A DNA stretch of 64,000 bases from Janthinobacterium sp. PC23-8 (GCF_002250505.1 NZ_NJGY01000002.1:37878-101877), one strand, 5' to 3'; numbered from the stretch's first letter, positions 44,448 through 53,219 are shown. Translations and numbers: made by a program. Notes: generated from the sequence alone by a model not told the origin.

Positions 44448-44762
44448 ATGAGCGTTTCAACAGCATTTTCCTGCTTCATGCAAGAAGCGCCGGCGCAGGC
44501 GGCGGCGTGGCTGCAAGTGGCCAAATCACTCGATGCCGCCAGTGCCCTCGATAAAAAGACCGAGGAACTGGCCTATATCGCCGTGCTGGCCGCCACCGGC
44601 AATACCTCGGGCATACCCTTTCATGTGCTGTCGGCCAAATCGCATGGCGCATCGCGGCAGGAAGTGCTGAGCGCCGTATTGCTTGGTTTGCCTGCCGCCG
44701 GGGCGGTGGTGATTGGCGCCGTGCCTGTCGCTGTCGAGGTGTATGATGGGCAAGCGCAATAA
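44448..44762 (+). CDS. Carboxymuconolactone decarboxylase-like protein lacking the redox cysteines
   Basis: A protein of 104 residues with the AhpD/CMD fold pattern: KTEELAYIAVLAATG, then NTSGIPFHV and SHGASRQEV. AhpD-type members have a CxxC at the position of Asn52-Gly55 here; the following His59 is conserved. The redox pair is missing, so it cannot be an AhpD peroxidase in the normal way. The role is unknown. It follows the GFA gene after 40 bp with AAGGGA upstream. Confidence 0.75.
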   Translation: MSVSTAFSCFMQEAPAQAAAWLQVAKSLDAASALDKKTEELAYIAVLAATGNTSGIPFHVLSAKSHGASRQEVLSAVLLGLPAAGAVVIGAVPVAVEVYDGQAQ

Positions 44763-44996
44763 ATCGTCGCGCGAACAGCATCGCATGCCGAAGAATCCGA
44801 CACTCCGGCAGCGCATCAGTCTTGCCGAGTCATTCAGGTCTTCCTGCCTTGTGCGGCGCCCGATACCTGGTGAAACACAGAAGCATGTCGTGCAATTGCA
44901 ATAGTATTAGCAAGAAATTTATGTTATTGTTTTAAGAATTTCTGCATGCAATGTGCCTGTTCTCAAACCGGCGAAACCCTTGGCAAGGAAGACAAG
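44763..44996. other. AT-richer intergenic gap
   Basis: A gap with no gene seen. The part from about 44890 to 44945 is distinctly AT-rich (GTATTAGCAAGAAATTTATG and following) and could hold the promoter of the orphan gene that follows. No clear -35/-10 pair is called. Confidence 0.4.
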
Positions 44997-46439
44997 ATGA
45001 GTGCTCCTGAACGTGGACGCAGTGCAGCTCCGATGAAGGCTTCACAAACGACACCGCGCCAGTTTGAGCGGCATATGGGTGATCTGCATCGGCGTCAGGA
45101 TGGCGGCGAGCCCCTCATGGAGCAGGATCGTAATCAATTAGCGGCTTTTCGTTCCAATGCTAATTTCCTGCGACAAAAAGTTTCCGGCGCTATCTTGCAA
45201 TCGGAACAAGAGCGTGGACGTTTGCCCTTCGGGCGTCAGGCTATACGGGTCAATCACGCGCTGATGCCGGTCAAGTCCTTGATGCGGCCCGAAAACAACG
45301 GCACAATTTTTACGCGCGATATCGATAAGGGGGAGTTGACGGGACTCACCCACAGCAAGCGACCGATGTCGGTCATCGAACGTCAACTCGATCGTATCGG
45401 CCGTGTTCGGAAAATGGCCGACTTCAATCGAGGGGGCGGCGCCGGAACTTATACCCGTGCCATTTCCGGCAAGCGGGTAGATGCGGAACGGCAAGCGAAA
45501 GGTAATCCACCTGGCTACGATCCACGTCGTGATCCGGACCTTGCACCTCTTGGGGTGGGGTCGATCGGCAATGCCGGCATTACGCTGGCTTTCGATGCTG
45601 CGCGCGTGGTGCAGGACATGCGGCACCCGCTGGAGCTTTTCCATAACAACCAGGATTCCGCCGGACGAATTTTCGGACGAGAGTTGCCTACCGGACGCAA
45701 GGTAGGACGTGGCTCGGAGCGTCTCCTTGGAGGCATGAACCCTGATTATTATCGCCGTACGCCATCCAGTCCTGCTCCACGTGCCTTTAGTGTTGAGCGC
45801 GCAACGCAGGAGGCAGTAAGAGGGCACAGGAAGTTGCAGGACCTTGTCGAACATCCTTCCGGCAATACCGATCACAACGAACAAGTGTGGATAAAGGCAC
45901 CGGATCTGCGCCACGTCAAAACCATTTTTATTCAAAAGCAGCTGGATCGGCCACCGCGACTCGAGCGGAAAACGCCAGAGGAACTTGAGAAGGAACATCT
46001 GCGTCGGCAGCGCGGTCTGGCAGCGGTGACTGCGAAAAATCAGGAGGTACTGGGCCAGTATCGCAGGGGAGATATTACGCATCCCGAGATGGTTCGTGAG
46101 CGGGCGCGCTCGATGTCGAAAGAACGCATGCTGAGGGCACCTGTCATGCGGGACAAGGTAGTGGATCAATCTGCGCGTCTGCCACGCGAACTTCGTTTGC
46201 CTTCCTATTGGAGCGGCGGCAAGCCACCGCAAGGCTACGAGGGGTTGGAGCAGATTCGCGGCGCTGGCGGCAAGTCTTTTTCCGAATTGGTCCTGCATGT
46301 TCCGCCGGATTTTAAACGAGCAATGTTGCCGCAAGCTGCAGAAGCAAATCTGGCCCGCGCAATGAGTGTAGGAAGCCGGCCCGATCACCCGCCGCAGTTA
46401 TATCCGCCACCACGCAAGCACAAGGCACCGATCGTATGA
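44997..46439 (+). CDS. Orphan basic protein of 480 residues, function unknown
   Basis: The ATG at 44997 has AAGGAA six bases before it; the open frame extends 17 codons upstream. The protein has no signal peptide and no membrane segment. It is very rich in Arg, Pro and Gly, with few hydrophobic runs, and looks largely disordered or like a secreted effector; the last 110 residues have YWSGGKPPQGYEGLEQIRGAGG and end in a Pro/Lys tail (LYPPPRKHKAPIV). I recognise no domain. Its GC content and codon use are visibly lower than those of its neighbours, so recent acquisition is likely. It has no partner gene. Confidence 0.7.
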   Translation: MSAPERGRSAAPMKASQTTPRQFERHMGDLHRRQDGGEPLMEQDRNQLAAFRSNANFLRQKVSGAILQSEQERGRLPFGRQAIRVNHALMPVKSLMRPENNGTIFTRDIDKGELTGLTHSKRPMSVIERQLDRIGRVRKMADFNRGGGAGTYTRAISGKRVDAERQAKGNPPGYDPRRDPDLAPLGVGSIGNAGITLAFDAARVVQDMRHPLELFHNNQDSAGRIFGRELPTGRKVGRGSERLLGGMNPDYYRRTPSSPAPRAFSVERATQEAVRGHRKLQDLVEHPSGNTDHNEQVWIKAPDLRHVKTIFIQKQLDRPPRLERKTPEELEKEHLRRQRGLAAVTAKNQEVLGQYRRGDITHPEMVRERARSMSKERMLRAPVMRDKVVDQSARLPRELRLPSYWSGGKPPQGYEGLEQIRGAGGKSFSELVLHVPPDFKRAMLPQAAEANLARAMSVGSRPDHPPQLYPPPRKHKAPIV

Positions 46440-46465
46440 GCACCCTGCAACTTTGAGAGATGTCG

Positions 46466-46930
46466 TCAGAGATTGCTAACCAGGCGCTTGTGCATGAAAA
46501 CACTGAGCGGATCGTTGCGATAGCCGCCAAACGGCCCGCAGCGCTCGAACCCCTGGCGCTGGTACAAGGCGATCGCTTCGGGCTGTGACGGCCCCGTTTC
46601 CAGCGTCATCAACGGGCAGGCAGCGTCACGCGCCGCCTGTTCCAGCAGCGCCATCAGTTTCTTTGCCGCGCCCAGGCCGCGTGCTGCCGGTGTTACATAC
46701 ATGCGCTTGACTTCGCCATAGTCGCGGTTCAGCACCACGGCGGCGCAGCCGACGATGCTGTTGTCGGCCGCACGCGCCACGGCAAATTTTACTTGCGGCT
46801 GCAGCAGCGACTGCAAATCGAGCGCATACACGGATTCGGGCGGATACAAGGTCAGCTGGTAGGCGTCGAGGTCGGCGATCAGGGCGATGATTGCGGGCTG
46901 GTCGGGGGATTCGAAGGCGATCTGCAGCAT
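46466..46930 (-). CDS. GNAT family N-acetyltransferase
   Basis: A protein of 154 residues with the GNAT fold. The core is VGCAAVVLNRDYGEVKRMYVTPAARGLGAAKKLMALLE, which holds the acetyl-CoA loop RGLGAAKKL. The C-terminal part has PLMTLETGPSQPEAIALYQRQGFERCGPFGGY, typical of the PaiA/ElaA-like small acetyltransferases (AIALYQRQGF). The substrate is unknown. It converges on the orphan gene (27-bp gap) and diverges from nnrS. Confidence 0.88.
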   Translation of the reverse strand: MLQIAFESPDQPAIIALIADLDAYQLTLYPPESVYALDLQSLLQPQVKFAVARAADNSIVGCAAVVLNRDYGEVKRMYVTPAARGLGAAKKLMALLEQAARDAACPLMTLETGPSQPEAIALYQRQGFERCGPFGGYRNDPLSVFMHKRLVSNL

Positions 46931-47005
46931 GGCGAGAGCAATATTGACTGGGAATGCAGATTATAGCCCTAGTCATATTTACCGATGGCGGCGCGTGCCG
47001 GCATA

Positions 47006-47028
47006 AAGTAGTATATGTAATATATCTT
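47006..47028. promoter_or_regulatory. Probable NsrR operator upstream of nnrS
   Basis: A 23-bp site that starts AAGTAGTATAT and ends TAATATATCTT matches the NsrR consensus AAGATGYATTTNAAATRC (continuing ATCTT) at 18 of 23 positions. It ends 16 bp before the nnrS start. NsrR is the nitric-oxide-sensing repressor, and nnrS is a common member of its regulon. NsrR itself is not in the window. Confidence 0.6.
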
Positions 47029-47044
47029 TCAGCGCGAGTCCATC

Positions 47045-48256
47045 ATGGCCATCACAACCATCAGCGAACCCTCCCGTCCCACGCCTGCCAGTAGCGTCTT
47101 GCCCTGGCAGCCGTGCCACCCGGTCTGGCAACTGGGTTTTCGCCCGTTTTATTTGCTGGCCGCGCTGTTCGCGGCCGTCAGCATTCCGCTGTGGCTGGCC
47201 AGTTACCTGGGCGTCGCGACAGCCTCGCTGCAGGTCAGCATGGGCTGGCATATGCATGAGATGGTGTTCGGCTTCGCGGTAGCGGTGGTGGTGGGCTTTT
47301 TGTTTACGGCCGGGCGCAACTGGACCGGCTTGCCGACGCCGCAAGGCGCGCATCTGATGGTGCTGGCGGCCATCTGGCTGGCGGGCAGGGTGGCGATGCT
47401 GGCGGCGCCGGCGCCGGTGGCGGCCGCCATCGACCTGCTGTTCCTGCCTTTGTGCGCATGGCCCCTGTTCCAGGTGCTGTGGCGATCTGGCAACCATCGC
47501 AATCTGTTCCTGGTCGGCCTGCTGGCGCTGCTCACCATCGCCAACGGGCTGTATCACGCTTCAGTGATGGGCTTGACGCCGCTATCGTATTTTGTGCCCG
47601 TGCAGGCGGCGATTTTCGTTATCGTGCTGATCGAGTCGGTGCTGGGGGCGCGCGTGATTCCCATGTTTACCCGCAATGGCGCACCCGGCAGCTCGCCGCT
47701 GGCCAGCCCGAAACGCGCGCTGGTGGCCGCCGGGCTGATGGCGGCGGCCGGTGTCGCCTGGCTCTTTGACGCGCCCGGCGTCGTCACTGCGCCGCTGGCG
47801 CTGGCGGCCGGCGCCATGTCGCTGGTCAACCTGCTGGCCTGGCAGCCGCAGCGCACCTTGCGCGTGCCGCTGCTGTGGATACTGCATCTGTCCTACGCCT
47901 GGATCGGCATCGGCTTCATGCTGCTGGCTTGCGCCAGCCTGCATTGGCTGCCGGCCAGCGCCGCGTTTCATGCGCTGACGGTGGGCTCGATGGCGGGCCT
48001 GATTATCGGCATGATGACGCGCACCACCCTGGGCCATACGGGCCGGCCGCTCAAGGCAGGCAGAAAGGAAGCGGCCATGTACTGGCTGGTGCAGCTGGGC
48101 GCCGTGGCCCGCTTGCTGTCGGCCGTTGCGCCCGCAGCGCTGGCCATGCCGGCGCTGCTGCTGGCGGGCGCTTGCTGGTCAGTGGCATTTGTCCTGTATG
48201 CCGCTACCTATGCACAGTATCTGTGGCGCCCGCGCGTGGATGGGCGCGAGGGCTAG
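47045..48256 (+). CDS. nnrS: NnrS family protein
   Basis: A polytopic inner-membrane protein of 403 residues with about 12 hydrophobic helices, of the heme- and copper-containing NnrS family that protects against nitric oxide stress. Family motifs are WQLGFRPFYLLAALFA, MGWHMHEMVFGFAVAVVVGFLFTAGRNWTG (MHEM and NWTG landmarks), VIPMFTRNG and HALTVGSMAGLIIGMMTRTTLGHTGRPL. The upstream NsrR-like site fits nitric-oxide-dependent control and links it in function to the nitrate reductase block, whose product nitrite gives rise to NO. Its 3' end overlaps the reverse Hpt-like gene by 78 bp. Confidence 0.92.
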   Translation: MAITTISEPSRPTPASSVLPWQPCHPVWQLGFRPFYLLAALFAAVSIPLWLASYLGVATASLQVSMGWHMHEMVFGFAVAVVVGFLFTAGRNWTGLPTPQGAHLMVLAAIWLAGRVAMLAAPAPVAAAIDLLFLPLCAWPLFQVLWRSGNHRNLFLVGLLALLTIANGLYHASVMGLTPLSYFVPVQAAIFVIVLIESVLGARVIPMFTRNGAPGSSPLASPKRALVAAGLMAAAGVAWLFDAPGVVTAPLALAAGAMSLVNLLAWQPQRTLRVPLLWILHLSYAWIGIGFMLLACASLHWLPASAAFHALTVGSMAGLIIGMMTRTTLGHTGRPLKAGRKEAAMYWLVQLGAVARLLSAVAPAALAMPALLLAGACWSVAFVLYAATYAQYLWRPRVDGREG

Positions 48257-48613
48257 GAAGGTCAAGCGTGTCGCTGCATTCGAGACGGCGTCGAGCGCCT
48301 GGTGCAATGCGGCGTGCAGGCGGCGTTGTTCGGCGAAGTCGTTGGCAAACCCGGCGTTGACGGCCTCGCGCGCCAGCGCCCGCATTTCGGTCAGACCCAT
48401 GGCGGTGCTGTGGTCGAGCAGTTGCTGCGCCAGCAAGCGCGCCGGCGCAGCATGGCCGCGGACCAGCGCGTCGGCAAGCTCTGCCAGGCACTGGCGGCTG
48501 TCTGCGACGAACAGGGCGAGGATTTCGCCCTGCAGTAGCGGATCATTGCCGAACATCTGGTCCAGATGGGTTTGCTCGGCGGACGAAAGCGGAAAAAGCG
48601 GCGCAACACACAT
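48179..48613 (-). CDS. Hpt-like protein without the phospho-accepting histidine
   Basis: A protein of 144 residues (ATG at 48613 with AGGAG six bases before it). The first 115 residues are helical and align with the Hpt fold. The canonical AHxLKGSSxxLG is replaced by AQQLLDHSTAMG (residues 62-73), so Gln63 stands where the phosphorylated His should be; a His occurs five residues on. It cannot act as a normal phosphotransfer protein unless that His is used. The gene follows the chemoreceptor at 48660-50360 on the same strand by 46 bp, so the two are probably one operon. The last 26 codons overlap nnrS. Confidence 0.65.
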   Translation of the reverse strand: MCVAPLFPLSSAEQTHLDQMFGNDPLLQGEILALFVADSRQCLAELADALVRGHAAPARLLAQQLLDHSTAMGLTEMRALAREAVNAGFANDFAEQRRLHAALHQALDAVSNAATRLTFLALAPIHARAPQILCIGSGIQDKCH

Positions 48614-48659
48614 GATGACTCCTGTTCTGGATGAATCGACCTGGGCGGCGGTGAGCTGC

Positions 48660-50360
48660 TTAAAACTGTTCCCATTCGTCAACGTCGCCGGTGCCCGCCA
48701 GCACCGTGGCAGGCTTGCTCGAAGGCTTGACGGAAGGCTTGAGCGAAGGCTTGAGCGAAGGCTTGACGGGTGCCTTCGACAGTGGCTTGGCCACGGCCTT
48801 GCTTGCCGTGGCAGGCGCAGCCTGCTGGCCTTGCGCCAGCTTGAACACCCCGACCACCTCCGCCAGCCTGCCCGCCTGCTCCTGCAGCGCTTGCGACGCG
48901 GCCGCCGCTTCCTCGACCAGTGCCGCATTTTGCTGGGTGACCTCGTCCATCTGGGTGATGGCGCGGTTGATTTCGTCGATGCCCGTGCTTTGTTCAGCGC
49001 TGGCGGCCGAGATTTCACTGACGATGTCGCTCACGCCGCGCACGGTGTCGACCACTTCCGTCATGGCGGAGCCGGCCTGTTGCACCAGCTTGCCGCCTTG
49101 TTCCACCTGCTTGACCGAGTCGCCGATCAAGGTCTTGATTTCGCGCGCCGCCGCAGCCGAGCGCTGCGCCAGGTTGCGCACTTCCGTGGCGACGACCGCA
49201 AAGCCGCGCCCCTGTTCACCGGCGCGCGCCGCCTCCACTGCTGCGTTCAGGGCCAGGATATTGGTCTGGAAGGCGATGCCGTCGATCACGCCGATGATAT
49301 CGACGATCTTGTTCGACGAGCTGTCGATGGCGTCCATGGTGCTGATCATGTCCCGCATCACCTCGCCGCCACGCACGGCCTTGTCCGAGGCGCTGCCAGC
49401 CATCTGCCTGGCCTGGCGCGCATTGTCCGCATTCTGGCGCACCGTTGCCGTCAGTTCCTCCATCGCGGAGGCGGTTTCTTCCAGCGAGCCTGCCTGTTGT
49501 TCCGTGCGCGCCGACAGGTCCAGATTGCCTGCCGCGATTTCGCTGGTGGCCGTGCCGATGGCCTGCGAACCGGAGCGCACCTCGCCGACGATGCGCAGCA
49601 AGCCGGCGTTCATGTCGCCCAGCGCTGTCATCAGCAGGCCGATCTCGTCCTTGCTGGTGGCTTTTACCTCGACGCTCAGGTCGCCCCCGGCGATGGTGCG
49701 GGCCACGCCGACGGCCGTGTCGAGCGACGCGACGATGCGCTGCGCCAGCACCAGCCCCATGCCGGCCACCAGCGTGGTCATGGCCAGCGACAGCGCTATC
49801 GAGATCCAGCGCGCGCTCGCGGCGGCGGCGGCGGCATCTTTGGCGCCCTTGTCGCCCAGATCCGCATTGTATTTGTGGTGGATGTCGAGTGCCTTGATCA
49901 GTTCCTTGATGATGCCCTCGCTTTTCATCAGCAGTTCGCGCGCGGCCTCGCGCCCGCCGGCCTTCGACAGCAGCAATACCTGCTCACGCAGTTTGTCGTA
50001 CTTGACCATCGCGGCGCGATCGGCCGCCAGCATGACGCGATCCTGCTCATCGGTAATATCTTCTTTTTCATACTTGTTGAATGCCACATCGATCGCGGCG
50101 CGGTCGCGGCCGATCAACGCTTCGATTTCGCCGCGCCTGGCGGCATCATCGGCCGCCATGTGTTGCCATACCAGCGTGCGCATTTGCGCGAAATGCACGA
50201 AAGCCTCGTCGAGCGTCAGCAAGCTGGGCACGGTGTTGACGCTGGCGTAGCTGGCCGCCGTATACACCCGTTGCGTTTGGTAGGCGCCGAAGCCGGTGAG
50301 CACCGCCAGCCCGGCGATCACGGAAAATATCAGTGCGTAAAGCCGTTTGGCGATAGTCAT
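48660..50360 (-). CDS. Methyl-accepting chemotaxis protein with C-terminal repeat linker and CheR tether
   Basis: Inner-membrane chemoreceptor of 566 residues. AGGAG precedes the ATG by eight bases. It has TM1 (about 8-30), a four-helix periplasmic region, TM2 (about 190-210), HAMP and the signalling domain with the conserved hairpin [20 protein letters not shown]. After the signalling helices is a flexible linker with Lys-Pro-Ser repeats ([15 protein letters not shown]), and the protein ends in EWEQF, which fits the xWxxF tail that tethers CheR/CheB. The receptor is therefore probably methylated in trans. The linked Hpt-like gene is downstream. Confidence 0.92.
   Translation of the reverse strand: MTIAKRLYALIFSVIAGLAVLTGFGAYQTQRVYTAASYASVNTVPSLLTLDEAFVHFAQMRTLVWQHMAADDAARRGEIEALIGRDRAAIDVAFNKYEKEDITDEQDRVMLAADRAAMVKYDKLREQVLLLSKAGGREAARELLMKSEGIIKELIKALDIHHKYNADLGDKGAKDAAAAAASARWISIALSLAMTTLVAGMGLVLAQRIVASLDTAVGVARTIAGGDLSVEVKATSKDEIGLLMTALGDMNAGLLRIVGEVRSGSQAIGTATSEIAAGNLDLSARTEQQAGSLEETASAMEELTATVRQNADNARQARQMAGSASDKAVRGGEVMRDMISTMDAIDSSSNKIVDIIGVIDGIAFQTNILALNAAVEAARAGEQGRGFAVVATEVRNLAQRSAAAAREIKTLIGDSVKQVEQGGKLVQQAGSAMTEVVDTVRGVSDIVSEISAASAEQSTGIDEINRAITQMDEVTQQNAALVEEAAAASQALQEQAGRLAEVVGVFKLAQGQQAAPATASKAVAKPLSKAPVKPSLKPSLKPSVKPSSKPATVLAGTGDVDEWEQF
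48721..48768 (+). repeat. 12-bp tandem repeat in the chemoreceptor tail
   Basis: Four units of GAAGGCTTGASS (GAAGGCTTGACG, two GAAGGCTTGAGC, GAAGGCTTGACG) run head to tail, with a partial unit before. They encode the repeated KPS(L/V) tetrapeptide. Copy change would lengthen or shorten the CheR/CheB tether without a frameshift. Confidence 0.8.
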
Positions 50361-50634
50361 GCTAGTTACTCCTGTTTACATTTCGGGCAATTGCTTACGG
50401 GCAATTTATGCATTTCATTTTAAGATAAAAAAATGATTTAAGCGAGTAATTTATTGTTTTCGTTTAAATTGAATTTTATCGTTATATTTGTGTATTTTCT
50501 GACGTCAGCGGAGGCGCGCCGCCTTGCCTGGTGCGGTGTGGCGTGTGCCCTGTTTTGGCAATTGATGGAAAAATGGCCTGCCTCACCGCTCACCTTGCGC
50601 GCACGCGCGGCGCATTTCTTTCAGAAAGTACATC
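50361..50634. other. AT-rich intergenic region
   Basis: A 274-bp gap between the chemoreceptor and gcd. The part 50400-50500 is AT-rich (AAGATAAAAAAATGATTTAA and similar) against the high-GC background and probably holds both divergent promoters. No distinct hexamer pair or operator is called. Confidence 0.4.
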
Positions 50635-53079
50635 ATGACTGCCCCCAAACGGCCCGAACCCCTGCTGCTGCTCACCGGTACCATCTTTATATTGCTGGGC
50701 CTCGCGCTGGCCGGCGGCGGCGTCTGGCTGCTGTCCCTGCAGGGCTCCTGGTATTACGTGCTGGCCGGTGTCGGCATGATCGTCGCCGGCGCGCTGGTGT
50801 TCAGGGGCCGCCGTGCTGCCCGGTCTTGCCTGGCCCTGTTGCTGGCCGCCACACTGGTCTGGTCGATTGTCGAAGTGCGCTTCGACTGGTGGCAGCTGCT
50901 GCCGCGCCTCGATATCTGGTTTGCCGCCGCCGTCTGGCTGCTGCTGCCGTTTGTCGGGCGCCGCCTGGAGCGGGCCGACAGCAGCGTTGCCAGCACGGAC
51001 ACCGGCAAGCGCGCCTTGCTGGCCGCCGTGGTGGCGACCCTGGCGGTGGGTATCTTCGCGCTGTTCCAGGACTACCACAACCTGCATGGCGAAGTGGCGA
51101 ACGAGAGCATGGCGGCCACGCCGCAGGGCGACTTCGCGCCTGGCGTCGCGCCCAACGACTGGTCGGCCTATGGCCGCTCGGGCTATGGCGACCGCTATGC
51201 GCCGGCCGCGCAGATCACGCCGGCCAATGCCTCGCAGCTGAAGCAGGCGTGGGTATTCCATACAGGTGACTTCAAGGGGCCGACCGACCCGGTGGAAATC
51301 GCCAACGAAGTCACGCCGCTGAAGGTCAACGGCATGCTGTACCTGTGCACGCCGCACAATATCGTCATCGCGCTCGACCCGGACACGGGCAAGGAAATCT
51401 GGCGCCACGATCCGAAGATCAACCGCGATGCGGCCAGCTACCAGCACATGATCTGCCGCGGCGTGTCGTACTGGGATGTGAACGCGGGCCGCGCCAAGGA
51501 CGATCCGGTGCCGGAAGCTGCCGGCATGGAATGTCCGCGCCGTATCTTCGCGCCCACCATGGACGCCACCCTGATCGCGGTGAACGCCGATACGGGCGCC
51601 GCGTGCAAGAGCTTTGGCGACAATGGCGTGATCGGCCTGTACCACGGCATGGCGATGAAAAAGCGCGGTTTCCTGATGCCTACCTCGCCGCCGGCGCTGT
51701 CGCAAAAGATGATCGTGATGGCCGCCAGCGTGACCGACAACGATTCGACCGAAGAGCCTTCCGGCGTAATCCGTGGCTATGACCCCGTGAGTGGGAAATT
51801 GATGTGGAACTGGGACGCCTCGAAACCGGACGCCACCGAACCCATCGTGGCCGGCCAGACCTATACCAACAACTCGCCCAATTCCTGGGGCGTGTCCAGC
51901 GTCGATGAAAAACTGGGCATGGTGTATATCCCGATGGGCAATGAAACGCCCGATACCTGGGGCGGCAACCGCAATGTCAACGGCGAAAAATACAATAGCG
52001 CCATCGTCGCGCTCGATCTGGCTACCGGCAAGGTGCGCTGGGTCTACCAGAGCGTGCACCACGATATATGGGACATGGATATCGGCGGCCAGCCGACCCT
52101 GGTCGATATCGATACACCGAAGGGCAAGGTGCCGTCGGTGGTGGCCACCACCAAGCGCGGCGATATCTATGTGATCGACCGGCGCGACGGCAGCCTGGTG
52201 GTGCCCGCGCCCGAGAAGCCGGTACCGACCGGTAACGTGGCCGCTGGCGACCGCGTCTCGCCCACGCAACCGTTTTCGGCCCTGACCTTCCTGCCCGAGA
52301 AAAACATCAGTGAAACCGACATGTGGGGCACCACGCCGTTCGACCAGCTGGCCTGCCGCATCATCTTCCGCCAGCATCGCTATGAAGGGCCGTTCACGCC
52401 GCAGACGGTCGCGTCAGGCAAGATCAAGGGCGCCATCATCTCGCCCGGCCCGCTGGGCATCTTTGAATGGGGCGGCGCGGCCGTCGATCCGGGCCGCCAG
52501 CTGCTGCTGCTGAACCCCGACTACATGGGTTTCCTGGAACGCCTGGTGCCGCGCGCGCAAGCCACCGCCAAGGGCGGCAGCGGCACGGAAATGGGCTTGC
52601 AGCCGCAGACCGGCACGCCGTTTGCCGTCGAAATCAAGCCGTTTTTGTCGCCGCTGGGCTTCCCCTGCCAGGCGCCGCCGTGGGGCTATGTGGCCGCAGT
52701 CGACCTGCGCACCATGAAAAAGGTGTGGATGCACAAGAACGGCACCACCATGGACAGCGCCCCCGTGCCGATTCCGCTGCCCTTGGGCGTACCGAGCCTG
52801 GGTGGCATGAGTACCACCGGCGGCGGCGTGGCATTCCTCAGCAGCACGCTCGACTACTATATCCGTGGCTACGATGTGCGCAACGGCAAAGTGGTGTGGA
52901 AGGCGCGCCTGCCGTTCGGCGGCCAGGCCACGCCGATGAGCTATGTGTCCGACAAGACCGGCCGGCAGTATGTGGTGGTGATGGCCGGCGGCCATGGCTC
53001 GCTGGGGACCAAAATGGGCGATACCTTGATTGCGTATGCGTTGCCGGAAGGGGTGGCAGGGTCTGAAAAGGCCAGGTAG
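50635..53079 (+). CDS. gcd: Membrane-bound PQQ-dependent glucose dehydrogenase family protein
   Basis: An inner-membrane quinoprotein of 814 residues that oxidises aldoses in the periplasm and passes electrons to ubiquinone. The N-terminal part (about 1-145) has five hydrophobic helices in the pattern of Gcd, then a periplasmic eight-bladed PQQ propeller. Visible elements are WSAYGRSGYGDRYAPAAQITP, GMECPRRIFAPT, YHGMAMKKRGFLMPTSPP, GGNRNVNGEKYNSAIVALDL, VHHDIWDMDIGGQPTL and the final GGQATPMSY. The length fits Gcd (about 800), and no quinate/shikimate-specific sign was found. PQQ biosynthesis genes are not in the window. Confidence 0.9.
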   Translation: MTAPKRPEPLLLLTGTIFILLGLALAGGGVWLLSLQGSWYYVLAGVGMIVAGALVFRGRRAARSCLALLLAATLVWSIVEVRFDWWQLLPRLDIWFAAAVWLLLPFVGRRLERADSSVASTDTGKRALLAAVVATLAVGIFALFQDYHNLHGEVANESMAATPQGDFAPGVAPNDWSAYGRSGYGDRYAPAAQITPANASQLKQAWVFHTGDFKGPTDPVEIANEVTPLKVNGMLYLCTPHNIVIALDPDTGKEIWRHDPKINRDAASYQHMICRGVSYWDVNAGRAKDDPVPEAAGMECPRRIFAPTMDATLIAVNADTGAACKSFGDNGVIGLYHGMAMKKRGFLMPTSPPALSQKMIVMAASVTDNDSTEEPSGVIRGYDPVSGKLMWNWDASKPDATEPIVAGQTYTNNSPNSWGVSSVDEKLGMVYIPMGNETPDTWGGNRNVNGEKYNSAIVALDLATGKVRWVYQSVHHDIWDMDIGGQPTLVDIDTPKGKVPSVVATTKRGDIYVIDRRDGSLVVPAPEKPVPTGNVAAGDRVSPTQPFSALTFLPEKNISETDMWGTTPFDQLACRIIFRQHRYEGPFTPQTVASGKIKGAIISPGPLGIFEWGGAAVDPGRQLLLLNPDYMGFLERLVPRAQATAKGGSGTEMGLQPQTGTPFAVEIKPFLSPLGFPCQAPPWGYVAAVDLRTMKKVWMHKNGTTMDSAPVPIPLPLGVPSLGGMSTTGGGVAFLSSTLDYYIRGYDVRNGKVVWKARLPFGGQATPMSYVSDKTGRQYVVVMAGGHGSLGTKMGDTLIAYALPEGVAGSEKAR

Positions 53080-53090
53080 GACTGGGTTTT

Positions 53091-53115
53091 GCGGCGCTGC
53101 TTGATGCAGTGCCGC
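53091..53115 (+). terminator. Candidate terminator of gcd
   Basis: GCGGCGCTGC and GCAGTGCCGC pair over 10 bp with one G-T wobble and a TTGAT loop. It lies 11 bp after the gcd stop and is followed by a short T run (TTTT at 53124-53127). It is a plausible rho-independent terminator, although the T run is not immediately adjacent. Confidence 0.45.
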
Positions 53116-53143
53116 CGGCGTGGTTTTAACTTCAACGATAAAG

Positions 53144-53165
53144 AACAGCGGGCTGGAGTCGCGGG
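53144..53165 (+). repeat. Dispersed intergenic repeat, copy 2
   Basis: Matches the element at 19167-19188 in 20 of 22 bases and, like it, is preceded by AACTTCAA. It sits in the gap between gcd and the siderophore receptor. Confidence 0.5.
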
Positions 53166-53200
53166 GGAATAATTACTTTTCCATTTCAATGACATTTCTT

Positions 53201-53219
53201 GCGAATGATTCTCGTTACG
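53201..53219. promoter_or_regulatory. Candidate Fur box
   Basis: GCGAATGATTCTCGTTACG agrees with the 19-bp Fur consensus (GATAATGATAATCATTATC) at 12 positions, with the core AATGATTCTCGTT that is common in Fur boxes of Betaproteobacteria. It lies 60 bp upstream of the siderophore-receptor start, as expected for iron-repressed control. Confidence 0.55.
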
